This document shows, piece after piece, positions 47,429 through 56,713 of a stretch of 64,000 bases of DNA. Under the pieces are notes generated by a model, which was not told the DNA's origin, did no database searches, and saw nothing but the letters and a program-made list of their open reading frames with translations. Each line of letters opens with the position of its first letter. Positions within the stretch are counted from its first letter, which is position 1. The translations under genes were made by a program, and so were the position numbers. Source of the DNA: Rhizobium terrae (GTDB taxonomy: Bacteria; Pseudomonadota; Alphaproteobacteria; Rhizobiales; Rhizobiaceae); assembly GCF_003425685.1 (NCBI RefSeq), contig NZ_QJKM01000003.1, positions 186,001 to 250,000 on the forward strand, read 5' to 3'.

Positions 47429-48769
47429 ATGCATGTTGTAAAACGGCTCTGGGAAGAGCGACTGGGCAATTTCGGCATCATGACGGCATTGCTGATGGTG
47501 CCGGTCATGGGGGCCGCAGGAATGGCGGTGGATTTCGGGCGTGCGCTCAGTCTCAGAACAGAACTCGTCGGCGCCGCGGATGCCGCCGCCGTCGGCGCGA
47601 TCGCCGAAAAATCCAAGGCCGTCGCCCAGGCGATGTCGATGTCGGGCGATGGCAGCGTCCCGCTCGATACGACGGAAGCCAACCGCATCTTCATGAGCCA
47701 GATGTCGGGCGAGCTTTCGAAACTGCCTCTCACGGTCGATATCGCGATCGTGAAAAACAACGGGATAATCTCCTCGCGGGTCTCGTTCAAAGCCGAGATG
47801 CCCACGGCCTTCATGCGCATTCTCGGCAAGGATCAGGTTGCCGTCTCCGGCGTCGCCACCGCCGTGTTCCAGGCTCCGGCGTTCATGGATTTCTTCATGC
47901 TGCTGGACAACACCCCGTCCATGGGGGTCGGTGCGACGCCACACGACATCAAGACGATGCAGGAGGCCACGCGCCTCGGGTCGGACGGCAAAGGAAAGGA
48001 CGCCAACTGCGCCTTCGCCTGCCACATTGTCTCGGAAGCGGGCGTCGAGGATCCGAAAAGCTATTACAACGTCGCCAAGAACAACAACGTGACGACCCGC
48101 ATCGACGTCGTGGCCGCGGCGACCAAGGCCCTGATGACGAAGGCCACCGATACCCAGACGGTCGCCAACCAGTTCCGCATTGCGGCCTACACCTTCGGAA
48201 AGACGGCGATGGACGCGAAACTCTTCAAGGTGGCGGGCCTCAACTACAACCTCGGCGAGGTCGCCAAGGCGACCGACCAGATCGAGTTGATGAGCATCCC
48301 CAAACAGAATTACAACAACGACCAGCAGACGAGCTTCGACGATGCGTTGAAGGGGATCAACGGCGAAATCGACGGCACGCCGGGCAAGGGCACGAGCAAC
48401 ACGGATCGTCAGAAGATCGTCTTCTTCGTTGCGGACGGCGTCGGCGACAGCGCAAAATCCAAGGGCTGCACCAGCCCCAAAGGCACGACGAACGGCACCC
48501 GCTGCATCGAGCCGATCGACACCCAGGCCTGCCAGACGCTGAAGGATCGCGGCATCCGGATTGCGGTCCTCTACACGACCTATCTCGAACTGCCGGAAAA
48601 CGACTTCTACAAGAAATGGGTGGCGCCCTTCCAGTCGCAGATCGCGACCAAGATGCAGGAATGCGCCACGCCAGGCTTCTATTTCGAGGTCAGCCCGACC
48701 GAAGGTATCGAAAAGGCGATGCAGACCCTGTTCCTCAAGATCGTCACCTCCCCGCGCATCACCAGCTGA
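47429..48769 (+). CDS. TadG-like protein with TadE/G N-terminus and von Willebrand A-like domain
   Basis: A 446-residue protein. A membrane helix (about residues 13-33) with the class III pilin-like TadE/TadG start LGNFGIMTALLMVPVMGAAGMAVDFGRA is followed by an extracytoplasmic region with a vWA-like domain (about 150-440). It contains FMLLDNTPSMGVGA in place of the MIDAS DxSxS, so Thr and Pro fill two positions. Many cysteines (CAFACH, GCTS, RCIE, CQTL, ECATPG) suggest disulfides. TadG assembles Flp-type pili; no other tad gene is near, so this is an orphan copy that may work with a distant cluster. It converges with gor. Confidence 0.85.
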   Translation: MHVVKRLWEERLGNFGIMTALLMVPVMGAAGMAVDFGRALSLRTELVGAADAAAVGAIAEKSKAVAQAMSMSGDGSVPLDTTEANRIFMSQMSGELSKLPLTVDIAIVKNNGIISSRVSFKAEMPTAFMRILGKDQVAVSGVATAVFQAPAFMDFFMLLDNTPSMGVGATPHDIKTMQEATRLGSDGKGKDANCAFACHIVSEAGVEDPKSYYNVAKNNNVTTRIDVVAAATKALMTKATDTQTVANQFRIAAYTFGKTAMDAKLFKVAGLNYNLGEVAKATDQIELMSIPKQNYNNDQQTSFDDALKGINGEIDGTPGKGTSNTDRQKIVFFVADGVGDSAKSKGCTSPKGTTNGTRCIEPIDTQACQTLKDRGIRIAVLYTTYLELPENDFYKKWVAPFQSQIATKMQECATPGFYFEVSPTEGIEKAMQTLFLKIVTSPRITS

Positions 48770-48798
48770 AGGCAGGCCATGCGGCATCCGCGAACGCG

Positions 48799-50187
48799 TC
48801 AGATGCGTTCGCCGTTTTTGACCCGGTAGCTCGGGTTGTACATGGTGACGAGTTCTTCGGCCGCAGTCGGGTGGACGGCCATGGTGCGGTCGAAATCGTC
48901 CTTGGTGACGCCCGCTTTCAGCGAAATGCCGAGAAGCTGCGCCATTTCGCCTGCATCGTGACCGAGCACATGGGCGCCGACCACCTTGCGGCTCGCCGCG
49001 TCGACGACAAGCTTCATGATCATCTTTTCGGCACGGCCCGAGAGCGTCGCCTTCATCGGCCGGAATTCGGCGCGGTAGACTTCGAGTTCCGGATAGCGCT
49101 TGGCGGCCTCTTCCTCGGAGAGGCCGACGGTGCCGATCTCCGGCTGAGAAAAGACGGCGGTGGCAATCAGGTCGTGGTCGGGCGCGGTCGGGTTGTTGCG
49201 ATATTCGGTTTCGATGAAGCACATCGCCTCGTGGATCGCCACGGGCGTCAGCTGTACCCGGTCGGTGACGTCGCCGAGCGCATAGATATGCGGCACGCTG
49301 GTGCGCGAATATTTGTCGACCACGATCGCACCGCGCTCGTTCACGTCGACGCCCGCAGCCTCCAGCCCGAGACCGTCGGTATTCGGATCGCGGCCGAGCG
49401 CCAACATTATGGTGTCGACGGCAAGCGTCTCGCCGCACATCGTCTCCGCCACCAGCCCGCCGGCGGGCGCTCTGGTCACCTCTTCGATGACATCGGTGAG
49501 GATGACGCGGATGCCCTTTTCGACCATCGCCTTGTGCAGGCCCTGGCGCATGTCGTGGTCGAAGCGCGAGAGGATTTCCTTGCCGCGATAGATCAGCGTC
49601 GTATCGACGCCGAGGCCGTGGAAGATGTTGGCGAACTCCACCGCAATGTAACCGCCCCCGGCAATCAGGATGGAGCGCGGCAGTTCCGGCAGGTGGAAGG
49701 CTTCGTTCGAGGAGATGCAGAGCTCGTGGCCGGGCAGCGCCGCATGCGGATTGGGAGCCCCGCCGGTCGCGATGACGATCTTCTCCGCCGTCACGGTCTT
49801 GCCGGTCTTGACGATACGGATCGTATGGGCGTCGACCAATTCGGCACGGCTTTCGACGATCTCGGCGCCGTTGTTTTCCAGCCCCCTGCGGTAAAGGCCT
49901 TCGAGGCGGGTGATCTCCTTGTCCTTGGCGGCGATCAGCTTCTTCCAGTCGAAGCTGCTTTCGCCCACCTCCCAGCCGTAGCCGACGGCATCTTCGAAAT
50001 GCTCGTGGTACTGGGAGGCATAGACGAAGAGTTTTTTCGGCACGCAGCCGCGGATGACGCAGGTTCCGCCGAAACGATATTCCTCGGCGATCGCCACCCG
50101 CTTGCCGAGCGATGCCGCGACCCGGCCCGCCCTCACCCCGCCCGATCCGCCGCCAATCACAAACAGATCGTAGTCATAGGCGGTCAT
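48799..50187 (-). CDS. gor: Glutathione-disulfide reductase
   Basis: A 462-residue flavoprotein. It has the FAD-binding VIGGGSGGVRAGRVAASLG start, the redox-active disulfide in GGTCVIRGCVPKKL, the NADPH region ILIAGGGYIAVEFANIFHGLG and the C-terminal HPTAAEELVTM with the catalytic histidine, as expected for glutathione reductases. It keeps glutathione reduced with NADPH. ATG 50187 is the family start. It is preceded on the same strand by the DUF2059 gene but separated from it by a terminator. Confidence 0.95.
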   Translation of the reverse strand: MTAYDYDLFVIGGGSGGVRAGRVAASLGKRVAIAEEYRFGGTCVIRGCVPKKLFVYASQYHEHFEDAVGYGWEVGESSFDWKKLIAAKDKEITRLEGLYRRGLENNGAEIVESRAELVDAHTIRIVKTGKTVTAEKIVIATGGAPNPHAALPGHELCISSNEAFHLPELPRSILIAGGGYIAVEFANIFHGLGVDTTLIYRGKEILSRFDHDMRQGLHKAMVEKGIRVILTDVIEEVTRAPAGGLVAETMCGETLAVDTIMLALGRDPNTDGLGLEAAGVDVNERGAIVVDKYSRTSVPHIYALGDVTDRVQLTPVAIHEAMCFIETEYRNNPTAPDHDLIATAVFSQPEIGTVGLSEEEAAKRYPELEVYRAEFRPMKATLSGRAEKMIMKLVVDAASRKVVGAHVLGHDAGEMAQLLGISLKAGVTKDDFDRTMAVHPTAAEELVTMYNPSYRVKNGERI

Positions 50188-50290
50188 GGCATTCTCCTTG
50201 AGGGCAAACTGCAGGGCAGGCGGCGGGATGTCCCTCATATAATGATCCACCCCGGAAAAGCAAAAGCCGCAAGCTGCAATACCCACCGAA

Positions 50291-50317
50291 AGAAAAAGGC
50301 CCGGATCGCTCCGGGCC
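50291..50317 (-). terminator. Terminator after the rpiA-DUF2059 operon
   Basis: Stem GGCCCGGA / TCCGGGCC with a TCGC loop. The minus-strand transcript then enters TTTTTCT, just past the DUF2059 stop and before gor. Confidence 0.88.
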
Positions 50318-50343
50318 GTTTCCGAAAATCAATGGGCCGCCGA

Positions 50344-51057
50344 TTACGGCTTCGGGGCGGGAGCCGGAGCGGGCTTGGCGGCCGGAGCCGGGGCGGCCGG
50401 CTTGGCCGGTGCTGCCGCCGGCGCGGCAGGTTTGGCCGGTGCCGCAGCAGGGGTTGCGGGCTTTGCCGGTGCCGGAGTTGCAGGCTTTGCCGGTGCGGGC
50501 GCCGCGGCCTGGGCATCGGCCGGTGCCGGATCGATCACCGGCGCCTGGATCGGCGTCGAATCGATGATGCCGCGCAGCTTTTCCGAGCTCTGGTTGGTCA
50601 GGTCGCGGGAGATGCCGGTCGCCCAGATCTCGGCGGCCTTGACCAGTTCCCGGCTGACGAGCGGCTGGTTGGTCAGAAGCTTCTTGCCGGCTTCGGTGTT
50701 GAAGAAGGTGGAAATCACCTTCAGCTCGTCGATCGAGAAACTCTTGGCGTAGATGGTGGCGGCTTCCCGCTCCAGGTCGGCGCGGCGCGGCGCCAGCGTC
50801 AGCGCCTGCTCGTCGACGACGGCCGAAATCTGCGACTGGAAGTTCGGCGAGGCTTGGATGAACTGAGCCTTCAGCCGCTCGGCCAGGTTGGGCAGGATGT
50901 TGTCGTAACGATCGGTGACGTTCAGCGAAGCAATGGCATCCCTTGCGGCAGCAAGCTGAGCCTCCGACACTTCCTGCGCGCGAGCCGACAGGGTGAAGGC
51001 ACCGGAGAAAAGGATCGCCAGGGCGGCGGCACGGCCAAAAACCGCGAATCTGATCAT
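50344..51057 (-). CDS. DUF2059 exported protein with Pro-Ala-Lys repeat tail
   Basis: A 237-residue protein: a signal peptide (about residues 1-27, ending LSARA) and a DUF2059 domain (about 30-165; APRRADLEREAATIYAKSFSIDELKVISTFFNTEAGKKLL). The low-complexity tail (about 178-237) is built of repeated APAKPA units. Its place between rpiA and gor is characteristic of rhizobia. The tail could span the periplasm or bind a polymer. Function unknown. AGGAGTAACAACTC precedes ATG 51057. Confidence 0.87.
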   Translation of the reverse strand: MIRFAVFGRAAALAILFSGAFTLSARAQEVSEAQLAAARDAIASLNVTDRYDNILPNLAERLKAQFIQASPNFQSQISAVVDEQALTLAPRRADLEREAATIYAKSFSIDELKVISTFFNTEAGKKLLTNQPLVSRELVKAAEIWATGISRDLTNQSSEKLRGIIDSTPIQAPVIDPAPADAQAAAPAPAKPATPAPAKPATPAAAPAKPAAPAAAPAKPAAPAPAAKPAPAPAPKP

Positions 51058-51074
51058 GAGTTGTTACTCCTAGT

Positions 51075-51770
51075 TTATTTCGCCTCGAGCGTCCGCGCTC
51101 CGGCCTCACCGGCAATGATCGCAAAGGACACCATATGAATGAACAGCCCGTGTTCGACGACACCGGGAATGGAATTCAGTTCGGCCGAAAGAGCCTCTGC
51201 CTCAGGAATGCGGCCAAAAGATGCGTCGATGATATGGTGGCCGCCATCCGTCATGAAGACGTCGTCACCCGATTTGCGCAGTTTCAGTTCGCCGCTCAGG
51301 CCGAGTTTCGCCGCCGCCTTCTCGATCGCGATGCGGGTGGCGGCCTGGCCGAAGGGATTGATCTCGATCGGCAGCGGGAAGGCGCCGAGCGTCTCCACCA
51401 GCTTGCTTGCGTCGGCGATCACGATCATCCGGCTCGAAGCGGCGGCGACGATCTTCTCGCGCAGAAGCGCGCCGCCTCCGCCCTTGATGAGCGTCAGATT
51501 GGCATCGACTTCATCGGCGCCGTCAATCGTCAGGTCGAGTTCCGGCAGTTCGTCGAGCGATTTCAGCGGAATACCGAGTTCGACGCACAGCCGCGCCGTA
51601 CGCTCGGACGTCGGCACGCCCTCGACGCGAAGGCCGTCATGGACCTTTTCCGCCAGCAGCCGGACGAATTCTTCCGCCGTCGATCCGGTACCGATGCCGA
51701 GCCGCATGCCGTCTTCGACATATGCCAGTGCCGCCTCAGCCGCCTTGACCTTCATTTGCCGGGCGTCCAT
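51075..51770 (-). CDS. rpiA: Ribose-5-phosphate isomerase A
   Basis: A 231-residue RpiA with the motifs in order: [54 protein letters not shown] and a C-terminal [18 protein letters not shown]. It interconverts ribose 5-phosphate and ribulose 5-phosphate in the pentose phosphate pathway. The DUF2059 gene follows 17 bases later. An alternative start at ATG 51755 exists. It is divergent from gph. Confidence 0.96.
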   Translation of the reverse strand: MDARQMKVKAAEAALAYVEDGMRLGIGTGSTAEEFVRLLAEKVHDGLRVEGVPTSERTARLCVELGIPLKSLDELPELDLTIDGADEVDANLTLIKGGGGALLREKIVAAASSRMIVIADASKLVETLGAFPLPIEINPFGQAATRIAIEKAAAKLGLSGELKLRKSGDDVFMTDGGHHIIDASFGRIPEAEALSAELNSIPGVVEHGLFIHMVSFAIIAGEAGARTLEAK

Positions 51771-51938
51771 CCGCCAAAAGCTCCCCGCTGTTTTCGCCGA
51801 CCCGCTGTTTACACGGCTCGCCTCGCAAACGAAAGTCCCCTTGCCGGGTTTTAAGGCGGCGGCGAATCTCGCATATTTGCTTTTCCCGGCGGCTTTCCGT
51901 AATCGGACGCTTTTCGAACCAGCCTTTGCGAGGTTTCA

Positions 51939-52640
51939 TTGACTGCTCCCCTCGTCATTTTCGATCTCGACGGAACGCTGATCGACACCGCTCCCGACCT
52001 CATCGACAGCCTCAACCATACGATCGAGGCGGTCGGCCTGGCACCGGTCACTTTCGAAGACCTGACGCATCTCGTCGGCCAAGGCGTCAAAGTGATGATC
52101 CAGCGCGCCTTCGAACTCAGAAAGGCACCGCTCGACGAAACCACCGCCGCGCGGCTCTTCGACCGCTACATGGCGCATTACCAGGCCCATATGCCCGGAA
52201 AAAGCCTGCCCTATCCCCGCGTGATCGACTGCCTCGATCAGTTCGAAGCGGCCGGCATGCGGCTTGCCGTCTGCACCAACAAGAGCAGCCAGCTCGCCGT
52301 CCAGCTTATCGAAAAGCTCGGTCTCACGCACCGCTTCGCGACGATGACCTGCGGCGATACCTTCCCTTACCGAAAGCCCGACGGGCGCCATATTCTGGGT
52401 ACGATCGAGCGGGCCGGCGGCGACCCCGCGACGGCGATCATGATCGGCGACAGCATCAACGATATTCTCGCTGCGCAGAATGCCGGCATTCCCTCCGTCG
52501 CCGTGACCTTCGGGTATTCGGATGTCGCGGTCGATACGCTCGGTCCGGATCACGTCATCGGCGGTTATGACGAATTGACGGTGGAATTGGTGGAAACGCT
52601 GATCTCCCGCGAGACAAAGCGCGCCGCCCTCGTGCGGTAA
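51939..52640 (+). CDS. gph: Phosphoglycolate phosphatase, HAD family
   Basis: A 233-residue HAD hydrolase with the nucleophile motif FDLDGTLIDTAPDL, the CTNKSSQLAV motif II and GDSINDILAAQNAGIPSVAVTFGYS motif IV. It removes phosphate from 2-phosphoglycolate. The start codon is TTG at 51939, with GCGAGG six bases before it; no in-frame ATG precedes the DxD motif. Divergent from rpiA. It ends at a terminator shared with the convergent L,D-transpeptidase gene. Confidence 0.92.
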   Translation: MTAPLVIFDLDGTLIDTAPDLIDSLNHTIEAVGLAPVTFEDLTHLVGQGVKVMIQRAFELRKAPLDETTAARLFDRYMAHYQAHMPGKSLPYPRVIDCLDQFEAAGMRLAVCTNKSSQLAVQLIEKLGLTHRFATMTCGDTFPYRKPDGRHILGTIERAGGDPATAIMIGDSINDILAAQNAGIPSVAVTFGYSDVAVDTLGPDHVIGGYDELTVELVETLISRETKRAALVR

Positions 52641-52657
52641 CACGGGAACGGCAGAGA

Positions 52658-52686
52658 CAAAAAAGGCGGCCGGAGCCGCCTTTTCC
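52658..52686. terminator. Bidirectional terminator between gph and the L,D-transpeptidase gene
   Basis: Perfect stem AAAAGGCGGC / GCCGCCTTTT (52661-52670, 52675-52684), loop CGGA; A and T ends serve both strands. Confidence 0.9.
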
Positions 52687-52703
52687 TTGATGGGGATCCG
52701 GTC

Positions 52704-54650
52704 TCAGCTCTGGGCTCCGCGGACCTTGGTGGTCGCGTCGAAAGCCCTGGCCATGGCATCGTCGCGGCCATAAACGTCGTCGAAATATTCCACCACACCG
52801 TCCTTGTTGGGCCAGGCGGTGAAATAGGAAACGTAGACCGGGATCTTCACCGGCACCTTGGTCGCAACGTTCTGGCCGTTGGCGATACGGGCGTTGACGT
52901 CGTCGATCGTCGTGCCGAGCACGGCGGCGGCCATTTTGCGCGGCTCGGCGAGACGCACGCAGCCGTGGCTCAGCGCCCGCATGTCGCGCTGGAAGAAGCT
53001 TTTCGAGGGCGTGTCGTGCATATAGATCGCGTGGCTGTTCGGGAACAGGATCTTCAGGTCGCCGAGCGCATTGTCGCTCGACGGCGGCTGGCGGACCGAA
53101 ACCTTCTCGGTCGAGCCGAACCAGTTGACGCTGCTCGATGGCACGGCCTTGCCGCCGACCGACACTTCGTAGCCGAGACGGTCGAGATAACTCGGGTCCT
53201 GGCGCAGGTGCGGCAGCATCTCGTTGATGATGATCGACTGCGGCACGCCCCAATAGGGGTTGAATTCCACCGTCTCGATCTCATCCTGGAAGAAATAGGT
53301 CTGGTTCGACTTCGAGCCAACCACGACGCGCATCGAGAACTGCTCGACACCCTTGTCATGATAATAGACCGTGAAGGCCGGCTGGTTGATGAAGACGTAG
53401 CGGCTGCCGAGATCGTCCGGCAGCCAGCGCGCCTGTTCCATGGCGACGACCACCTTGCGGATCTTGTCCTCGGACGTGTGGCCGACCATCTTGCGCACGG
53501 TCGCCGCGCCGATCACGCCGTCCGGCTTCAGCCCGACTTCCGCCTGGAAGGTCTTGACCACCTCCACCAGTTCCGGCGTGTAGTCCGGCGTCTGCTGGTA
53601 GGCGGCAAACGTCGCGGCATGCCGGGTCTTCAGCGCTTCGGATCCGGTATGCTGGATCGCGGCGATGATATTGGCCATGTCCGGGCTGCTCTTGCCAGGC
53701 TTCAGGAGAAGGTCGCCGGGCAGAGACACGCGCGGACCTTCGGTGACGGCCTCCGCGCGCAGCCTGGCGAGTTCGGCCTTGAGGGCCTGGAACTGCGGAC
53801 CTGCCGGCGCCAGCCCCTGGAGATAGGCCGCCGCATCGGTGCCCTCCTTGGCAAAGGGCAGAACGAGCGAAAGCTTGACATCCTTGCGCTTGAAATCGTG
53901 GTATCCCGACACCTTGTTCGGGTCGATACGACCGCGCAGCATGTCCTGCGCGAATGTCAGGGCCTTTTCCGACAGCGCCAGTTCGAACTGCATGAGGGCC
54001 GCGTCGTGGGCATCCGCCGGCGTGACGGCGGCGGGGGCAACCGACGCGTTCACGAGCGTGGCCGGCGCATCTGCCGGGGCCGCGACGCTTGCCGTCGTCA
54101 GCGCCGGAATGGAGAGCTGGTAATCGGCCGGGTCGAGACCGTAATCCCCCGCTTTCTCGAAGAGGGCGAGCACGCCCCTGGCCTTGTCGTTGACGTCGCC
54201 GTTCGAAATCCAGATCGGCTCCGCCGTCTTGATATAGAAGGCTTCGAGCGCCGAAGCGATTTCCGCCGGCGCCATGACCTTCGCCGTCGTGATCAGACGG
54301 GTTCCGTCGGCGGCGGACGCAGCGGCGAAGCCCGCCGTCTTCACCACCCGCTCGGCATCCGGCTTGTAGGTGTAATAGCGCGGACCGGAGACTTTCGGCA
54401 GCGGCTCGGGATCGGCAAGGCTCTTTTCGCTCGGCATCGCGGCGCGACCCGTCTCGACGCCCGGCAGGCCGTTGCCTGCCGGCCCGCCGCGGTTCGCGCC
54501 GGGGCCGCCGCGCAGGATATCGAGGAGGGTCACGGCATGGGCAGGAGCCGCCGCCCCGGCGAAAATCGAAATACCCGACATGAGCGCCAGCGCGATCGAA
54601 GTTTTCCTGTATATGTGCTGCAATGTCGTCCCCGTCACCTGCATCCGCAT
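52704..54650 (-). CDS. L,D-transpeptidase, YcbB/LdtD-like
   Basis: A 648-residue exported enzyme. It has a signal peptide (about residues 1-39, ending APAHA), a long helical region (about 120-330), a peptidoglycan-binding domain (about 345-395, LVEVVKTFQAEVGLKPDGVIGAATV) and a YkuD catalytic domain (about 425-600) with MRALSHGCVRLAEP holding the catalytic cysteine. Such enzymes make 3-3 cross-links in murein, which are frequent in the polar-growing Rhizobiales. The start is ATG 54650 or the ATG two codons later. It converges with gph and is divergent from fumC. Confidence 0.93.
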   Translation of the reverse strand: MRMQVTGTTLQHIYRKTSIALALMSGISIFAGAAAPAHAVTLLDILRGGPGANRGGPAGNGLPGVETGRAAMPSEKSLADPEPLPKVSGPRYYTYKPDAERVVKTAGFAAASAADGTRLITTAKVMAPAEIASALEAFYIKTAEPIWISNGDVNDKARGVLALFEKAGDYGLDPADYQLSIPALTTASVAAPADAPATLVNASVAPAAVTPADAHDAALMQFELALSEKALTFAQDMLRGRIDPNKVSGYHDFKRKDVKLSLVLPFAKEGTDAAAYLQGLAPAGPQFQALKAELARLRAEAVTEGPRVSLPGDLLLKPGKSSPDMANIIAAIQHTGSEALKTRHAATFAAYQQTPDYTPELVEVVKTFQAEVGLKPDGVIGAATVRKMVGHTSEDKIRKVVVAMEQARWLPDDLGSRYVFINQPAFTVYYHDKGVEQFSMRVVVGSKSNQTYFFQDEIETVEFNPYWGVPQSIIINEMLPHLRQDPSYLDRLGYEVSVGGKAVPSSSVNWFGSTEKVSVRQPPSSDNALGDLKILFPNSHAIYMHDTPSKSFFQRDMRALSHGCVRLAEPRKMAAAVLGTTIDDVNARIANGQNVATKVPVKIPVYVSYFTAWPNKDGVVEYFDDVYGRDDAMARAFDATTKVRGAQS

Positions 54651-55025
54651 CCTGATTTGCGGGCTCGAATATGTATCACGCCATCTAACCGATCGCGTGA
54701 GGGATGGAAAGAAACGCCCGAGTCCCCGGCGAGTCCACCCGCCATTGTGTCGGCATCGGCGCGCCGGCAGAAGGTTAAGAAAATATTCGTTAAATTTTTA
54801 CTGACGCCGAAGCGCGGGCGGAAAAACACGACGCGGATTCTGCTGCATAATTCCAGGGTCCGTGTCATAAAAGGCACGCGAAGAGGCGCATGAAAAGCAG
54901 GCTCGACCGTCTTGCAGACCAGTAGCAATCGTATAGTAATGCCGCCGGCCGGGGTTGAGGCGGTAACGCTTTGTTGAATCCCCGATAGCGACCACGAGTA
55001 CGACATAGCCTGGGAGGCAGCGAAG
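54651..55025. other. Divergent promoter region, L,D-transpeptidase / fumC
   Basis: A 375-base gap without a gene. It has an AT-rich patch (54775-54810). A weak promoter for fumC is seen as CTTGCA (54911-54916) and TATAGT (54932-54937) with a 15-base spacer; GGGAGG stands before the fumC ATG. Nothing else is recognised. Confidence 0.45.
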
Positions 55026-56417
55026 ATGGCATCGACCCGCACCGAAACCGATACGTTTGGCCCGATCGAAGTGGCAGGCGACCGTTATTGGGGCGCCCAG
55101 GCGCAGCGCTCGCTCGGCAATTTCAAGATCGGCTGGGAAAAGCAGCCGCTTCCGGTCGTGCGTGCGCTCGGCATCGTCAAGCAGGCCGCCGCCCGCGCCA
55201 ACATGGAACTTGCCGGCCTCGACGCCGCGCTCGGCAAGGCGATCATCGAAGCGGCTCAGGAAGTCATCGACGGCAAGCTCAACGATCACTTCCCGCTCGT
55301 CGTCTGGCAGACCGGCTCCGGCACGCAGTCGAACATGAACGCCAACGAGGTGATCTCCAACCGGGCGATCGAAATGCTCGGCGGCGTCATGGGCTCCAAG
55401 AAGCCTGTTCACCCGAACGACCACGTCAACATGAGCCAGTCGTCGAACGACACCTATCCGACGGCCATGCATATCGCCTGCGTCGAAACCATCGTGCGCC
55501 ACCTCATCCCTTCGCTGAAGCACCTGCACGAAGCTCTGGAAGTCAAGGTCAAGGCGTTCGCCCACATCATCAAGATCGGCCGCACGCACACGCAGGATGC
55601 CACGCCGCTCACCCTCGGCCAGGAATTCTCCGGCTATGCCGCCCAGGTCGCCTCGGCGATCGCCAATATCGAACTGACGCTGCCGGCGCTTTCGAAGCTC
55701 GCCCAGGGCGGCACGGCCGTCGGCACCGGCCTCAACGCCCCGGTCGGATTTGCCGAAAAGGTCGCGGAGGAAATCTCGAAGATCACCGGCCTGCCCTTCG
55801 TGACCGCGCCGAACAAGTTCGAGGCGCTCGCCTCGCATGACTCGATGGTCTTCGCGCATGGCGCGATCAATGCCGCCGCAGCGGCTCTCTTCAAGATCGC
55901 AAACGACATCCGCTTCTTAGGCTCCGGCCCGCGCGCGGGCCTCGGCGAGCTGTCGCTGCCGGAAAACGAGCCGGGCTCGTCGATCATGCCGGGCAAGGTC
56001 AACCCGACCCAGTCGGAAGCGCTGACCCAGGTCTGCGCCCATATCTTCGGCAACCATGCGGCGCTCACCTTCGCCGGCAGCCAGGGCCATTTCGAGCTCA
56101 ACGTCTACAATCCGATGATGGCCTATAACTTCCTGCAGTCGGTGCAGCTCCTCGGCGATGCCGCCGTTTCCTTCACGGACAACTGCGTCGTCGGCATCGA
56201 GGCCCGCGAGGACAATATCAAGCGCGGCGTCGAAAATTCGCTGATGCTGGTCACCGCCCTCAATACCAGGCTCGGCTACGACATCTGCGCCAAGATCGCC
56301 AAGACGGCCCACAAGAACGGCACGACGCTTCGTGAAGAAGCCGTCGGCGGCGGATATCTGACGAACGAGGAGTTCGACCAATATGTCCGTCCGGAAAACA
56401 TGATCGGCCCGAAATAA
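55026..56417 (+). CDS. fumC: Fumarate hydratase, class II
   Basis: A 463-residue class II fumarase. It has [17 protein letters not shown] near the start, the [20 protein letters not shown] stretch, [16 protein letters not shown] and the superfamily signature [13 protein letters not shown] in SS-loop position, as in FumC and aspartase relatives. It hydrates fumarate to malate in the TCA cycle without an iron-sulfur cluster. GGGAGG is eight bases before ATG 55026. Single gene, followed by a hairpin. Confidence 0.97.
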   Translation: MASTRTETDTFGPIEVAGDRYWGAQAQRSLGNFKIGWEKQPLPVVRALGIVKQAAARANMELAGLDAALGKAIIEAAQEVIDGKLNDHFPLVVWQTGSGTQSNMNANEVISNRAIEMLGGVMGSKKPVHPNDHVNMSQSSNDTYPTAMHIACVETIVRHLIPSLKHLHEALEVKVKAFAHIIKIGRTHTQDATPLTLGQEFSGYAAQVASAIANIELTLPALSKLAQGGTAVGTGLNAPVGFAEKVAEEISKITGLPFVTAPNKFEALASHDSMVFAHGAINAAAAALFKIANDIRFLGSGPRAGLGELSLPENEPGSSIMPGKVNPTQSEALTQVCAHIFGNHAALTFAGSQGHFELNVYNPMMAYNFLQSVQLLGDAAVSFTDNCVVGIEAREDNIKRGVENSLMLVTALNTRLGYDICAKIAKTAHKNGTTLREEAVGGGYLTNEEFDQYVRPENMIGPK

Positions 56418-56442
56418 GCGGTATCCCGATACGGCAAAAAGG

Positions 56443-56475
56443 CGCACCCCGCCGGCCGGCCGGCGGGGATTTCGG
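56443..56475 (+). terminator. GC-rich hairpin after fumC
   Basis: CCCCGCCGG / CCGGCGGGG with a CCGG centre (56447-56468), then GATTTC. The stem is strong but the T run is poor, so terminator function is only likely. The remaining bases up to 56713 are AT-rich and gene-free. Confidence 0.5.
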
Positions 56476-56713
56476 CACACGGAAGCATCAAAATCGACTG
56501 ATCTTGATAATAAAACACTTTGGCCAAAGGTGAACGCCGCAGGCGCCCGATTTTCACTAAGTCCACTATTTCTGACGATAATCAGGTACTTCGGCCGGTG
56601 CGAGACGAATTGAGAAATAAGTCCTTCAGAATTGACCCCTTAATTCTTTTCCAACATTTTTCACATACTAATTCGCTTACATACACACAGGCGGGATCTA
56701 ACGGGGATCGTCG

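Noticed and set aside
47159..49438. Long minus-strand frame opposite the TadG-like gene and running into gor
   Set aside because: Overlaps both real genes, contains no domain; only its last 26 codons are mentioned separately as a doubtful leader.
54770..54800. TTAA repeats as a CtrA site before the L,D-transpeptidase / fumC pair
   Set aside because: The two TTAA blocks are 11 bases apart instead of 7 and lie in a plain AT-rich patch.
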